Counted from the stretch's first letter, positions 25,610-34,654 are shown. The stretch is 64,000 nt of DNA from JAUYIV01 sp040882645 (GCA_040882645.1 JBBEAX010000085.1:62001-126000); one strand, 5' to 3'. Made by a program: numbers and translations. The notes: a model not told the origin generated them from the sequence alone.

Positions 25610-25800
25610 GGCACGGGCACACCGAACGCGCTCCCTCGGCGGCAACCAGGGCGGTCGGGGCTAGCCGACCCCCTCGTCCCACCACTTGAGCACGCGCAGG
25701 GCCCGAAGCGTGTTCCACTTGCTCGGCGTGCCCACGGGGCCCGCGGAATAGGTGACGTTTGCCTCTCGTGGGGCTCGTACTGCCGGCACACGATCAACAC

Positions 25801-26190
25801 ATGACGCAGACGGCACCTGCCCGTGGTCCGGCGGTGTCTGACAGGGCCTCTCGTCGCGCAACTTGGATCGACAACCTGTGGGTTGCGATCATCGTGGGGG
25901 TCATCGGCTCGCACGTCAGTGTGATCTACGCCCTCGACGTCGGGTGGTGGTACGAGGAGCGAACCGCCAGTGAGATCGCCAAGGCGGTTCTGGCCGGGGT
26001 TTTCGCGCCTGGGCTGCTCTTCGGGATGGGCCTGATGTTCTTCGTAGCAGGGTGGTTCACCCCTCCGGCCTTCGAACGTAAGGTAGTCGAAGACGTGCTT
26101 GTTTCGCGCCGCCACGCCAAGGATTCCGGCGCTGCGCCTCTTCGAGCGCGTCACCCGGCTGCGACATCGACCCCGGCGCTCGGCTGGCCA
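25801..26190 (+). pseudogene. Truncated, frameshifted acyltransferase-3-like remnant
   Basis: From ATG 25801 the frame reads TWIDNLWVAIIVGVIGSHV, then GLLFGMGLMFFVAGWFTPPAFERK, the first two membrane segments and the AGxFTPxxxxRK loop of acyltransferase-3 family membrane enzymes. After about 26085 the family-like continuation (FRAATPRIPALRLFERV) moves to the next frame, and homology ends before the convergent gene at 26199. The remaining 250 or more residues of the family are missing. Confidence 0.55.
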
Positions 26191-26198
26191 CAGGCACC

Positions 26199-27326
26199 CT
26201 ACGCCGGCGCGCCTTCGATCGTATCGGCCGCGGCAAGGAATCTCGCTTCGATTCGTCGGACGACTCGCACCGCCCAGCGCCGCGAGAAAGCCGACAGGAC
26301 GGCCGACCCGAGCAGGCCGACCTTCGAGTTCGATCCCCTCCATGGTTCGCGGCCGACCCTGACGGCGCACGCCCGGTAGTACCGATCGGTGAACAGCAGC
26401 ATCAACACGCCCGAGCCCCGCACGGCGCTCACCGTCGGCAGCCGCAACTCGTCGAGGAGCGCGGCATATGCGGGGACACACCTCAGAGCCCGGATGAGCA
26501 GCTCCTCTCGGACCGCACGAATCTGGCCCCGCACACGAGGATCGGCTGCAGAGCATCCGAGGAATGGCTTGAGCGCCGGGTGGTACGCGACGCCGTGCTG
26601 TAGGTCGCGCTCCAGATCGCGTGTGACATTTGCCAGTTGCACCAGCTCACTGACCTTCACGATGCGGCGCCCGTGCGATTCGGAGACCGGGGTGCGCACC
26701 ATGAGGCCCAGTGCGAAGCGAGCGGGCTCGCCGATGACGTCGTCGCAGTACTCCGCCAGTTGTTCGTCCGTCTCGAGAACGCCACCCTGGTACTCGAACG
26801 TGGTGCTCCAGTGCTCCATGTTGGCGGCCATCCTGGTGACGAGCTCTGCCACCTGCTCGCGATCGCCGTCGGGCAACCTCGCGTACAGCCGATCGACCAA
26901 TCCGTACCGTTCGACCAGGAGTCTGTGCACGTCTTCTTGAGGACTCGACGCGACGATATCCAACTCGGGGGCCTCGGTGCCCATCTCGCCGGTCGAGAAT
27001 CGAGTCGCGAACCACCGCAGGCCGGCAATCCTCTGCGCCGGGTCGGGGACCAGGTCCTCGAGAGTGTCGAGCATCCGCGCATACAGATAGCCGACACAGG
27101 CGGCGCGAGCCGGGGCCCCGGGAAGCATCACGATGCTGGCGGCGAACGAACGCGCCACGTGTGGGAGGATCGCCCACCCAAAGCCTTCCGGGTCGTCGAT
27201 CGACCTGAGGCGAGCCAGGTCGGGATCGCGGCGGTCGAGCAGGGTCCCCTTCGCCAGCAGGACGGGCCGCAGTATGAAGAACGGCAAAGCACGCACGGGC
27301 GCCACCGTACTGACCGGGAGGCCCAA
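26199..27326 (-). CDS. Squalene/phytoene synthase family protein
   Basis: About 375 residues from a TTG at 27326 or a GTG at 27305. The two aspartate-rich motifs of trans-isoprenyl-diphosphate head-to-head synthases are present: YARMLDTLED and VTRDLERDLQ. The overall helical pattern (CVGYLYARML, YCDDVIGEPARFALGLM) fits. No carotenoid or hopanoid genes are adjacent, so which C30/C40 reaction it performs is open. Confidence 0.8.
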   Translation of the reverse strand: MGLPVSTVAPVRALPFFILRPVLLAKGTLLDRRDPDLARLRSIDDPEGFGWAILPHVARSFAASIVMLPGAPARAACVGYLYARMLDTLEDLVPDPAQRIAGLRWFATRFSTGEMGTEAPELDIVASSPQEDVHRLLVERYGLVDRLYARLPDGDREQVAELVTRMAANMEHWSTTFEYQGGVLETDEQLAEYCDDVIGEPARFALGLMVRTPVSESHGRRIVKVSELVQLANVTRDLERDLQHGVAYHPALKPFLGCSAADPRVRGQIRAVREELLIRALRCVPAYAALLDELRLPTVSAVRGSGVLMLLFTDRYYRACAVRVGREPWRGSNSKVGLLGSAVLSAFSRRWAVRVVRRIEARFLAAADTIEGAPA

Positions 27327-27551
27327 GCCGGCCGACGGCGACCGTCGCAGCCCTCGGGCGAGGTCTCGGTGGTCGGTCTCGTCATCGAAGAGACCTGGGC
27401 TGAGGCCGACGACTCGCGACTTGCGAAGTGTCGGAGAGCCTTCGGTGGATGGGGCAGACCCTGGGTGGAGGCTGAGGTCATGGCCTGCATCTTCATTGTG
27501 ACGGAAGTCTTCGAGAGAAAGGGGCGGACTCGCCTCCCCTGGACTCCGATT

Positions 27552-28127
27552 TCATGGCCGAATCTGGCATTCCGTCATGATCTCGGTTAGAAGAGTCAAC
27601 GCTTCATCGATTCGATCCGCGAGGTCGCTGCTCGCAGCAATCTGTGCCTGTGCTCCGATCGATGATGAGCGGTATTGAGCTTCTGCGGTAACGGCGGCGG
27701 CATCTCGAGTGGCATCAGTGACCACAGCTGCTGAACCGAGCGTTGCGGCTGCAGTGATCGTTCCCGCCAGCACCGCGGCGACGGCACCCGAGAGCCGCGT
27801 ACGGCGTTTCGGATTGGTCTCAAGCTGAATGGACCGGAGGTTCTCGAGTTCTCGCCGCAGCATCTCGATTTCAGCGTCGGCCTGCTCAAGGCTTCCCAGA
27901 GCGTTGGCCAGCCGCCGCTCAAGGTCCGGCAGATGGTTCGATAGCAGCCATCCCAAGACGTCCAGAAGAGCTGCCACTCTGGCGTCCACGTAGTCAGAGT
28001 CGGGTTCGCGGGGCCCAGGGGGGGTCTTCTCTCTGTGGTTGCTCTGATCATCGCAGACGAGCGAGGACGGTCGGGCCAGCGTTGGCGTCGTCCTGGATCG
28101 CCAAGAGGAAGCAAGAGAACGCGGCAT
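27552..28127 (-). CDS. Hypothetical protein with coiled coil and membrane helix
   Basis: About 191 residues from 28127. A stretch beginning LLSNHLPDLERRLANALGSLEQADAEIE is a predicted coiled coil of some 45 residues, followed by basic PKRRTRLS, a hydrophobic segment (GAVAAVLAGTITAAATLGSAA) and a C-terminal amphipathic region. No family recognised. Divergent from the membrane protein at 28160. The first 45 residues are low-complexity and the real start may be further in. Confidence 0.55.
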   Translation of the reverse strand: MPRSLASSWRSRTTPTLARPSSLVCDDQSNHREKTPPGPREPDSDYVDARVAALLDVLGWLLSNHLPDLERRLANALGSLEQADAEIEMLRRELENLRSIQLETNPKRRTRLSGAVAAVLAGTITAAATLGSAAVVTDATRDAAAVTAEAQYRSSSIGAQAQIAASSDLADRIDEALTLLTEIMTECQIRP

Positions 28128-28159
28128 CATTGCCGAGTCGGCCCTACAGTCTCGCCCGG

Positions 28160-28729
28160 ATGTCTGCGTCACCGCGAGTGGTTCGGCTGATTGCCGGACT
28201 CGCCGCGCTCGCAGCAGGGCTTGCCATGGCAGCCTCGCAACTCCTGGGGTTCGTCTTCCCCACAGCTGACGACGTGGCGTGCAATACCGGGCCGTCATAC
28301 GCAGTCAACGCCGTGGATCTGGTCAAGTTCACCGCCATCGGGATCGCGATCGTCATGCTGGCCCGGGTTGCTCGAGGACGCCTTACTCGCGCGGGTCGGA
28401 GTGTCGCGGTGATTGCCGCAGTGGCGTCGATCGTGACCGGAGTGGCCAACGGAGTCGAGCATTGTGCCCACCTCGAGGCGCTCGGACTCCTCTACGTCCT
28501 TGGGCTCGTGGTGTCCATCTTCGCGACTGCGGGTTTCGGAGTCTTTCTGGCCCGGACGGGAGCACTTCCAGCATGGATCGGGTGGGTGGTGACCGCCGGC
28601 GTGCTGGTGTTCTTGTTGCGCGCCGAGCAGGGCGGTCGGGAGGTCTACGCGATTGCCTGGATGGTTGTCGGGGTTGGACTCCTAGTCGGAGCGCTTCGGG
28701 CACCACACCGAGACCCGCGGGCCCAGTAG
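28160..28729 (+). CDS. Hypothetical multi-pass membrane protein
   Basis: 189 residues from ATG 28160. Six hydrophobic segments are visible (LIAGLAALAAGLAMAASQLLG, FTAIGIAIVMLARVA, VAVIAAVASIVTGVANGVEH, YVLGLVVSIFATAGFGVFLA, WIGWVVTAGVLVFLL, AIAWMVVGVGLLVGALR). No named family. It is the last gene before the island boundary and could belong either to the chromosome or to an older insertion. Confidence 0.6.
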   Translation: MSASPRVVRLIAGLAALAAGLAMAASQLLGFVFPTADDVACNTGPSYAVNAVDLVKFTAIGIAIVMLARVARGRLTRAGRSVAVIAAVASIVTGVANGVEHCAHLEALGLLYVLGLVVSIFATAGFGVFLARTGALPAWIGWVVTAGVLVFLLRAEQGGREVYAIAWMVVGVGLLVGALRAPHRDPRAQ

Positions 28730-28797
28730 CTGTCAGAAGATCGAGCCTTTCGGGACCCCTTACCCCTCCAAACGGTTGAGAGTCGGCGGTAGCCTCG

Positions 28798-28969
28798 GGG
28801 TGCCGACGAGGTGCCCGGAATCCACGCTACGGTGTTCAGCGAGGGTTCACGGGGTGCAGCCTGGCGCATTTCCCCCGAACTCCCCGGCATCTGCCCGAGA
28901 AGGCGCGAACACCCCGTCGTCACGCCGTCTGGTGCATATCGGTGCAGCGTCAGAACATTCAGTGCAGTC
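28798..28969. other. Left outer arm of the att junction (tandem GGTGCC and GTGCA pairs)
   Basis: GGGTGCC (28798-28804) and AGGTGCC (28809-28815) form a pair with 11-bp period; GTGCA pairs with 10-bp period at 28932-28946. The segment 28932-28969 matches 53808-53845 at 29 of 38 positions without gaps, at the same spacing from the att core. These look like recombinase or excisionase arm sites; the role is inferred. The 545-base gap 28730-29275 otherwise holds only the tRNA fragment and the inner arm. Confidence 0.6.
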
Positions 28970-29024
28970 GTGTCGGAGAGAGGACTCGAACCTCCACACC
29001 CTTGCGGGCACTAGGCCCTCAACC
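28970..29024 (-). repeat. attL-like copy: truncated 3' half of tRNA-Leu
   Basis: A perfect 55-bp copy of 53846-53900. It corresponds to the 3' part of tRNA-Leu(GAG) from just inside the anticodon stem to two bases past the discriminator. The 5' half of the tRNA is missing, so this is not a functional gene but the partial copy left by site-specific integration. Confidence 0.9.
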
Positions 29025-29085
29025 GCGATTTCGCGTTCTCCGCTGTCCGCACTTAGTGCACTTCAGATCGCCCCGTGACGCTGTC

Positions 29086-29147
29086 GTGCAATTCGGTGCA
29101 TCGTCCGCCACGGACCGAATGGCCCTCGGGGTGCCCGCTCGGGTGCC
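29086..29147. other. Inner arm of the left att junction
   Basis: GTGCA-N5-GTGCA at 29086-29100 and GGGTGCC-N5-GGGTGCC at 29129-29147 mirror the outer-arm motifs on the other side of the core. Arms on both sides of one core is what an attP or a tandem element-element junction looks like. Confidence 0.55.
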
Positions 29148-29275
29148 ATGACCGCTTCTTGAGTTTGCCCGAGACCCGTCTCACTACGTCCCGACATAGA
29201 CCGGCCACTCGGAGAACATCCAGAGGGTAATGAGTCCGATGAAGCGGGTGGGTCCGGGGCTAATCAGCGCCGTTG

Positions 29276-30766
29276 TTAGTCATCGATTCTCATCTCGCAG
29301 GATTCGCGTGGCTCAAGCCCAACGTAGGCACACCGGTCGAAGTGGGCGCCACCAACGTACCTGTCAAAGCCGGACCCTCCGCAGAGCCAGTCGTCGCCTG
29401 CACTGCCTTGGAGCTTGTCTTTGCCTCGCAGCGCTTGGATCACGTCATTGGCGGATGTGCCTCTGATTCTGTCCTTGCCTCGAGTTCCCAGGAACGTGGC
29501 TGGCTGGCCTCCGCATGAGGCGTGAAGGGATCGTCCTGCTCCTAGCCTGATGTTGCTTTCGATCGCGTCCCGTGCTGCCGTGTTGGTTAAGACGCAGGAG
29601 TGGTCAAGGAGGTCCACTAGGCAACCGTCGTTGATGGTTGTGTTGAGCCATGCTCGGTTGTGGTGAGATACCGAGTTCGGGACCACTCGGTCTTGCTTGT
29701 TGCCGACGGTGGCGAAGAGTCTGGCCTTCGCCGGCGACAGTTTCCTGATCGCCTCGATCACGTCCGATCCAGGAACAAGGTCGTCGTAGCGTGGCGCGTA
29801 GCCCGCGCACCCATCCGCCCAGCCCAACTGGTTGGGGAGCAGGTTGGCCCAATCGGACCTCGGGCGACCCTTGAGCGGTGAGTCGAGGGCGGTCACCGAC
29901 GCGAGGTTCCCCGGGTTCCAGGAGCTGAGCGCGTAGGCAACAACCACGCCGCCCATCGAGTGGGTGATGACGTGAACCTCGTCGCGACCGCCTGTGACGT
30001 TCTGGTACCAAGTGCGGAACCGCGCCGCGTGGCCCCCTGCTCCGTCGATCGACCCGCATGTGTCCTCGGCCGAGTAGCCAGGGCTGAAATCGTGGGCATA
30101 GCTGAAAGTGGCGATGTCGTCGGCCGAGAAATCCGAGCCAAGGAATGTGCTGTCCGTTGACGCTTTGTCAAGCAGGAACATGCGGAGACGGTTCCACTCC
30201 TCCGGCGGATTCGCTGCGCTGCCCCAACTGCCGCCGAACTCGGTGTTCATCCCCTGAACGAAGATGACAAGGGGGTCCGGATCGACAAACCGGACAGTCA
30301 CAGAGATCTGCTCCGCCAGACCGGTTTCGTCGTACCACCGACCAACGAACTCATGGTTGCCTGGAGCGAGGCCATCAGGCACATTGAAGAGATACTCGAG
30401 GTTCTTGTAGGGGTAGCTGCGCACACAATCCCACGCATACCCGGTCAGGTCCTGCACCTTGCCGTCAATCTCAAGCTCAAAGCGTAAATCCGGCGGATAG
30501 GGCGAGAACTCAGCCACGCAGTCTTCGATCGTCGCACCCTCGTCCGTCGCCCAGCCATGCCTCACATGAAAGGGAGTCCAAGCTGGGAACTCGGTCGGTG
30601 GTGCGAGTAGATGCGGAAAGAACGGGTGCAGGGAGATGCGATCTCCCGCAGGATGAAAGTCAGTTGATACCTGCGCGGGCGCACCCGCGCCCACCGGTGC
30701 TGCGAACGCCAAGCCAACACCCAGAAGAAGCAGGGCCGTCAAAGTCGTCGCGACTCTTCTCACCAC
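29276..30766 (-). CDS. Secreted alpha/beta-hydrolase (lipase-like) with RTX-like C-terminus
   Basis: About 496 residues from GTG 30766 or 30763 next to a GGGGGGA site. A signal peptide (TALLLLGVGLAFAAPVGAGA) is followed by a beta region, then the hydrolase: FVQGMNTEFGGSWG and nucleophile elbow THSMGG (Ser270). The C-terminal 70 residues (GTRGKDRIRGTSANDVIQALRG, GSAGDDWLCGGSGFD) are degenerate GGxGxDxxx calcium-binding repeats. It would act outside the cell as a lipase or esterase. First cargo gene of the island, isolated on the minus strand. Confidence 0.8.
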   Translation of the reverse strand: MVRRVATTLTALLLLGVGLAFAAPVGAGAPAQVSTDFHPAGDRISLHPFFPHLLAPPTEFPAWTPFHVRHGWATDEGATIEDCVAEFSPYPPDLRFELEIDGKVQDLTGYAWDCVRSYPYKNLEYLFNVPDGLAPGNHEFVGRWYDETGLAEQISVTVRFVDPDPLVIFVQGMNTEFGGSWGSAANPPEEWNRLRMFLLDKASTDSTFLGSDFSADDIATFSYAHDFSPGYSAEDTCGSIDGAGGHAARFRTWYQNVTGGRDEVHVITHSMGGVVVAYALSSWNPGNLASVTALDSPLKGRPRSDWANLLPNQLGWADGCAGYAPRYDDLVPGSDVIEAIRKLSPAKARLFATVGNKQDRVVPNSVSHHNRAWLNTTINDGCLVDLLDHSCVLTNTAARDAIESNIRLGAGRSLHASCGGQPATFLGTRGKDRIRGTSANDVIQALRGKDKLQGSAGDDWLCGGSGFDRYVGGAHFDRCAYVGLEPRESCEMRIDD

Positions 30767-30888
30767 TCCCCCCGTCTCACGAGAACCATACGGCAACTGG
30801 TCCGGTCGGACCGCCCGCGGCGACGATGATACTCCCAAGTCCTTCCCGTCGCTCGCCCACCCATACCCAGAGCTACTCAACGGAACAC

Positions 30889-31237
30889 CCACTAGGCGCG
30901 CGGCCTAGCGGGATCGGATGCGACGACCGCGTCACGACGCCGTCCGGACCCATACCGACGACCTCCAGGTGCCACCCAGGTGCCGAAAGGAGTGCGTTCC
31001 CGGCGTAGCCCCGACCAGTCAGGTGGGTCCCCGGTGGCCGGGCTTTCGCTTGGAGGCCCCTCCCTTGGCTTCCCGTGAATTCGAGAGCTTGGTGGGCCTC
31101 CCGATACCCGACGATGATCGGAAGGGCTTCGGAAGTACCGGAGGGAGGCTCGGGTGACCTCGGAGTGACCCAACGGATCCGGTCACGTGAGGAGTGCGGG
31201 ACACGTGCCCCTCGTGCGCGTCTTCTTGGGGATGTCC
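30889..31237. repeat. Dispersed direct repeat, copy 1 (about 350 bp)
   Basis: Begins with an inverted repeat CCACTAGG-N7-CCTAGCGG (30889-30911), includes AGGTGCC-N4-AGGTGCC at 30967-30984, and matches 41564-41918 along its whole length with scattered substitutions and small indels. Open frames exist on both strands but substitutions do not give a clear coding pattern. It fills the gap between the divergent lipase-like and UDG-like genes and may hold their promoters. Confidence 0.8.
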
Positions 31238-31398
31238 TGTGACAAGCCTTGCATTCTCGCCATGATCTGTTGACACGGAGCGCCGCGGTATTGCCGAGTA
31301 CCTTTTGTGTCGTGAAAGGGCCACGCACAGATCGACCGCAGACCAATCGTGATACCGCTGAACTTGAACGGAAGCGAAGTCTGAGATCGGCGCCACAC

Positions 31399-31944
31399 AT
31401 GGCTCCCCTGACGGCTCACGTCGCTCGGATACGAGCCGACCGGGGAGTGGACCGAGTTCCAGACTTCGACCCAACCGAAGCTGGTGTAGCCGCTCGGATC
31501 TTGCTTCTCTTCGAGGCACCGGGAGGCAAGGCGACAGTTGAGCGTGGGGGGTCCGGCTTCGTCTCACCCGACAACAACGACGCAACGGCGCAGAACATGT
31601 GGTACCTGCTCCGTGATGCCGGTGTCGACCGCCGAGTCGAAGTAGTGACCTGGAACGTGGTTCCCTGGTATGTAGGTGACGACCACAAAATAAGAAGGGT
31701 GGCGGCCGCGGATCTAAGAGAGGCGAGGCCCCATGTCGAAGAGCTGCTCGGGCTGCTTCCCAACCTCGGTGTCGTCGTGCTCCTCGGAAAGAGAGCTCAG
31801 AAGGGCTGGTCCGGCATAGGAATGGAAGTTGCGTCGATCGGAGCGCCCCACCCCTCTCCGCAGAACCTGAACCCACGACCGCATCTCCGCGACGAGATCC
31901 TTCGGGCCCTAGAAAGTGCGCGGCGCCTCAGTAGGTTCGCGTAG
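31399..31944 (+). CDS. Uracil-DNA glycosylase-superfamily protein
   Basis: 181 residues from ATG 31399; the frame is open upstream to a GTG at 31312. RILLLFEAPGGKA (residues 33-45), SGFVSPDNNDATAQN and the final HPSPQNLN (151-158) correspond to the water-activating and leucine-loop motifs of the UDG fold. The motif 1 polar residue is Glu/Ala rather than the Asp or Asn of classical enzymes, so activity is uncertain. It follows repeat copy 1. Could repair deaminated DNA or be a diverged defence-associated member. Confidence 0.7.
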   Translation: MAPLTAHVARIRADRGVDRVPDFDPTEAGVAARILLLFEAPGGKATVERGGSGFVSPDNNDATAQNMWYLLRDAGVDRRVEVVTWNVVPWYVGDDHKIRRVAAADLREARPHVEELLGLLPNLGVVVLLGKRAQKGWSGIGMEVASIGAPHPSPQNLNPRPHLRDEILRALESARRLSRFA

Positions 31945-31987
31945 ACACCAAATGCAGTCCGCCAGGGTGTCACAAGGGTCTGTGCAG

Positions 31988-32248
31988 CTATCCCTCCAGC
32001 AGGCTGTAGGTGCCGTCGCGGTGTCGCTCAAAGTACGCGGTGTATCCGCCTGGATTGCCAAGGCGGTGCTTTGGAAGGAAGTTTGTGTAGGTGTGGTCTG
32101 ACCAGCCGGGGCAACACTGTCGGAGGTCGCCCCCGCGGAAGCGTTTCGGAAGCAACCCCTTGCGCCTTGCTCTTCGAATGTCGGCGACAAACCGACTCGC
32201 TCTGACCTCGAGGTGCTCAGAAGCTGGTACGAAGTTGCCCTGTCGCAT
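31988..32248 (-). CDS. Small hypothetical protein, winged-helix-like
   Basis: 86 residues from an ATG. CCPGWSDHTYTNFLPKHRLGNP followed by GGYTAYFERHRDGTYSLL reads like the short C-terminal effector-recognition modules seen in HNH or restriction-related proteins, where a FLxKHRxGNP element precedes a beta-rich Tyr-Xaa-Leu end. No catalytic motif. It is convergent with the UDG-like gene and sits upstream of no obvious partner. Confidence 0.55.
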   Translation of the reverse strand: MRQGNFVPASEHLEVRASRFVADIRRARRKGLLPKRFRGGDLRQCCPGWSDHTYTNFLPKHRLGNPGGYTAYFERHRDGTYSLLEG

Positions 32249-32335
32249 TACAACTCCGCAACAATGGCCACTCGTTCGGACACGTGGCGATGGTGCGCCA
32301 CGCAGGAGCCAGGCCCACCATGTCCCGCCACGCCT

Positions 32336-33925
32336 TCAGCGGGGTTTCAGCTGGGGTGAGGGGGGCCGACCTGAGGTACTGCGAACAGCGAAAAGGGGCC
32401 TAGGGCCCTCCACGCCTTTGAGTTTGTGCTCTCCAAGGGCGTCGAACTCGACGAGGTTGACCCCCTCAAGAAGGTCACGGGCCGTGCCAGTCACCACGAT
32501 CTGATCGGGTTCTGCCGCACTCATCACTCGGTTTGCGATGTGCACTGCGAGGCCCGAGAGTTCTCCCTGATCCGTCCGATAGCTCCCCGCATGTATTCCG
32601 ATCCGCAGATGAACGCCGAGCCGATCCGTCACGTTGTCCCTTATCGCCCTGGCGCAAGAAATCGCGCTACCCGGTTCAGGAAACGTAGCCAAGAACCCGT
32701 CACCGGTCGGCCTTGCGTGTCTCCCGTGGAAAGACTGGATCTCGCTTGTCACCAGAGCTTGGAATTCCGACAGCACGCCGCTCCACGCGGCGTTGCCAAG
32801 ACCCGAAACCGCGGGGGTCGAGTCGACTATGTCGGCGAACATGACAGTCCCCACTTGGTGGCTATCAACCATCGGTGCTGTTCGCATCGGATCGCCGTAC
32901 ATGAGGGATCGCTCCGCCTGCTTCAGGGCGAAGGACAGGCGCATGGCCGCTTCGGTCTCCATTCCCCGGTCGGGCCGCGTCACGTACTCGATGGGGTCTC
33001 GGAGAATCGGCCGAAGACCGCCCTCGGCAAACTCGATGCCACCAGCCAGGTGAGGATTCTCAGCCGCTACGCCGCGGAGAAATGACGCAGCCGAGTAAAC
33101 GCAGGTAGGCAAGTCGATGTTGTAAGCGCCCTTCGCGGTCTCTTCGCGGCTATCCCTCAGCACCACCTTGTCGTATCGGAGTTGCACGTTGACGTTGCCC
33201 TCTAGGTGACTCCCCGTACTTGCGACTCGCTCAAGGAACTGGCTGGCGAGCCCGTCGAACCCTGGCGGGCTGTACCTCAACATCGACAGGGCTGTCAGAC
33301 CAAACGCAAGTTCGGCGAGCCCTAGGTTGCGTTTCGTCTCGAGATATCCAACAAGCCAGGAGGCGGCTCCCTGAATACGTCTTTCGAGATAGAGATTTGG
33401 GTCCTTCCGGAAGACGATCAGAGCGGACGCGGTAGCCAAGAAGGTCGGGTTGTTCTTCAAAGCGTGGTACCGAGAGTCGGGCCAACCCTCAAACCGGCCT
33501 GCGGCACCGACTTGGGATGCCTTAAGGTCCTCGATCCGCTGACGAATCGGCTGACCGCCAAGTGTGACTGTGGATGCCGCCTCCAGCGAGGCGCAGATGC
33601 GCGGAATGTCGTCGAGATGCCGTTCCATCGTGGCCCGTCGATCCGGCGCCCCGGACAACTCGCCGGCGAGATACCTGCGAGCGCCGACCATTTTTCGGCA
33701 TGCCTCGTCGCTAGCGAGAAGTTCAGCCCCAGCGAGGTTCTTGAGCGCTATTAGCGCATAGGACGTGCCCCAAAGCCCTGGACCGTCCCCCTGGGATCCT
33801 TCCAGAGCCGTCCCCCACGCGTACTCTGTCTCATTATCGTCCATCCACTCCCCGCCGTCGATCAGCTTCTCGGTCAACTCCTTCCTGACACCATGGATCA
33901 CTTCCCAGTCCGCGCGCACGCTCAC
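32336..33925 (-). CDS. Class III nucleotide cyclase with N-terminal alpha-helical domain
   Basis: 529 residues from a GTG overlapping the HIT gene stop (GTGA). Residues 1-345 are mostly helical with GT-A-L-type repeats (PGLWGTSYALIALKNLAG, AELAFGLTALSML), resembling alpha/alpha-toroid proteins; no named family is certain. Residues 355-520 are a cyclase domain with both metal aspartates (FADIVDST, Asp365; PTGDGFLATF, Asp409) and VHLRIGIHAG, so catalysis is likely. Last gene of a three-gene operon with HIT and ThiL-like genes. Product (cAMP, cGMP or other cNMP) cannot be told from the sequence. Confidence 0.82.
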   Translation of the reverse strand: MSVRADWEVIHGVRKELTEKLIDGGEWMDDNETEYAWGTALEGSQGDGPGLWGTSYALIALKNLAGAELLASDEACRKMVGARRYLAGELSGAPDRRATMERHLDDIPRICASLEAASTVTLGGQPIRQRIEDLKASQVGAAGRFEGWPDSRYHALKNNPTFLATASALIVFRKDPNLYLERRIQGAASWLVGYLETKRNLGLAELAFGLTALSMLRYSPPGFDGLASQFLERVASTGSHLEGNVNVQLRYDKVVLRDSREETAKGAYNIDLPTCVYSAASFLRGVAAENPHLAGGIEFAEGGLRPILRDPIEYVTRPDRGMETEAAMRLSFALKQAERSLMYGDPMRTAPMVDSHQVGTVMFADIVDSTPAVSGLGNAAWSGVLSEFQALVTSEIQSFHGRHARPTGDGFLATFPEPGSAISCARAIRDNVTDRLGVHLRIGIHAGSYRTDQGELSGLAVHIANRVMSAAEPDQIVVTGTARDLLEGVNLVEFDALGEHKLKGVEGPRPLFAVRSTSGRPPSPQLKPR

Positions 33926-34653
33926 GCTGTCGATCCTTGAATTTGGAAGCGGGCTACTAGGGCTGAGCGAAGCCGATCAAGCTCCTGTAGCTCGATGGTG
34001 TCGAAGATCCGAGATACGTCGCTCCTCGTCCGCCGCCAACAGAACTCAACCTCGCCGCCAGCTCGAGCCAGGAGACGTCTGAAGTATTGAGGTGTCACAT
34101 CGCGAGCGGGGGGTTCGGCGAATAGGTACGACGACCGATTCCGCCCTAGGTCGCCGAGCAATAGGTAACCGGAGCCCCGGTGCCGGTGCAGAACACTCTT
34201 CAGGTCGGGCAATCGCGCAACCTCATAATGGCTGCTGAAGGCTCGCACTAGGCTCGCTTCACGAGGAATGAGGTGGAGGTGCGCGTGGTCGATGCATGAG
34301 GACCTCGCAGCTCCGGACCCACAGTCTCCGTGCTCGAACACCATGAGCGAAAGCCCGGCCGCCTCATAGAGGTCCCTAGCCCGGTCGACAGCTTCCGCCA
34401 GAACCTCGACCTCCATTCCCCCGAGCATCGAATCCGCATGCGCCCGGGGTATGAGGAGACAGTGCATCGAGCTAAGTGGGGCGATGTCCGGCAGCAACCG
34501 GAACCCGCCCCACTCCGCGAGGACCCGTGACTTCAATGGCCAGCTGGGGAAACGACGCGCGAAAGCCGATGTCGAATAGTCATTAAACTCGCTGCAGAAA
34601 TGACACACCCGAGCCTGGCGCTCGGGAGCCGTTGAGGCACCGATCAGACGCAC
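33922..34653 (-). CDS. HIT-family nucleotide hydrolase/transferase
   Basis: 243 residues from GTG 34653, one base after the ThiL-like stop, with AGAGG eight bases upstream; the longer open frame lies inside the ThiL-like gene. An N-terminal CHFC zinc-like pair and CIDHAHLHLIP (His123, His125, His127) form the histidine-triad site that attacks nucleoside phosphate bonds. The C-terminal 100 residues are beyond the usual HIT length and unassigned. Its stop overlaps the cyclase start. Confidence 0.85.
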   Translation of the reverse strand: MRLIGASTAPERQARVCHFCSEFNDYSTSAFARRFPSWPLKSRVLAEWGGFRLLPDIAPLSSMHCLLIPRAHADSMLGGMEVEVLAEAVDRARDLYEAAGLSLMVFEHGDCGSGAARSSCIDHAHLHLIPREASLVRAFSSHYEVARLPDLKSVLHRHRGSGYLLLGDLGRNRSSYLFAEPPARDVTPQYFRRLLARAGGEVEFCWRRTRSDVSRIFDTIELQELDRLRSALVARFQIQGSTA

Positions 34654-34654
34654 G

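Noticed and set aside
25661..25861. 66-residue minus-strand frame ending KWNTLRALRVLKWWDEGVG
   Set aside because: The tail looks protein-like but has no start, ribosome site or recognised family; might be a relic but unsupported.
28942..29151. Short frame containing GERTRTSTPLRALG
   Set aside because: It is the well-known artefact of translating the antisense of a tRNA-Leu 3' end, here the truncated att copy; the same at 53860.
30918..31157. 79-residue plus-strand frame shared by both 350-bp repeats
   Set aside because: Differences between copies are not concentrated at third codon positions of this frame; the minus-strand frame shows a slight bias but is too short to support.
31270..31275. 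TTGACA as a -35 element before the UDG-like gene
   Set aside because: No plausible -10 element follows at 16-19 bases.
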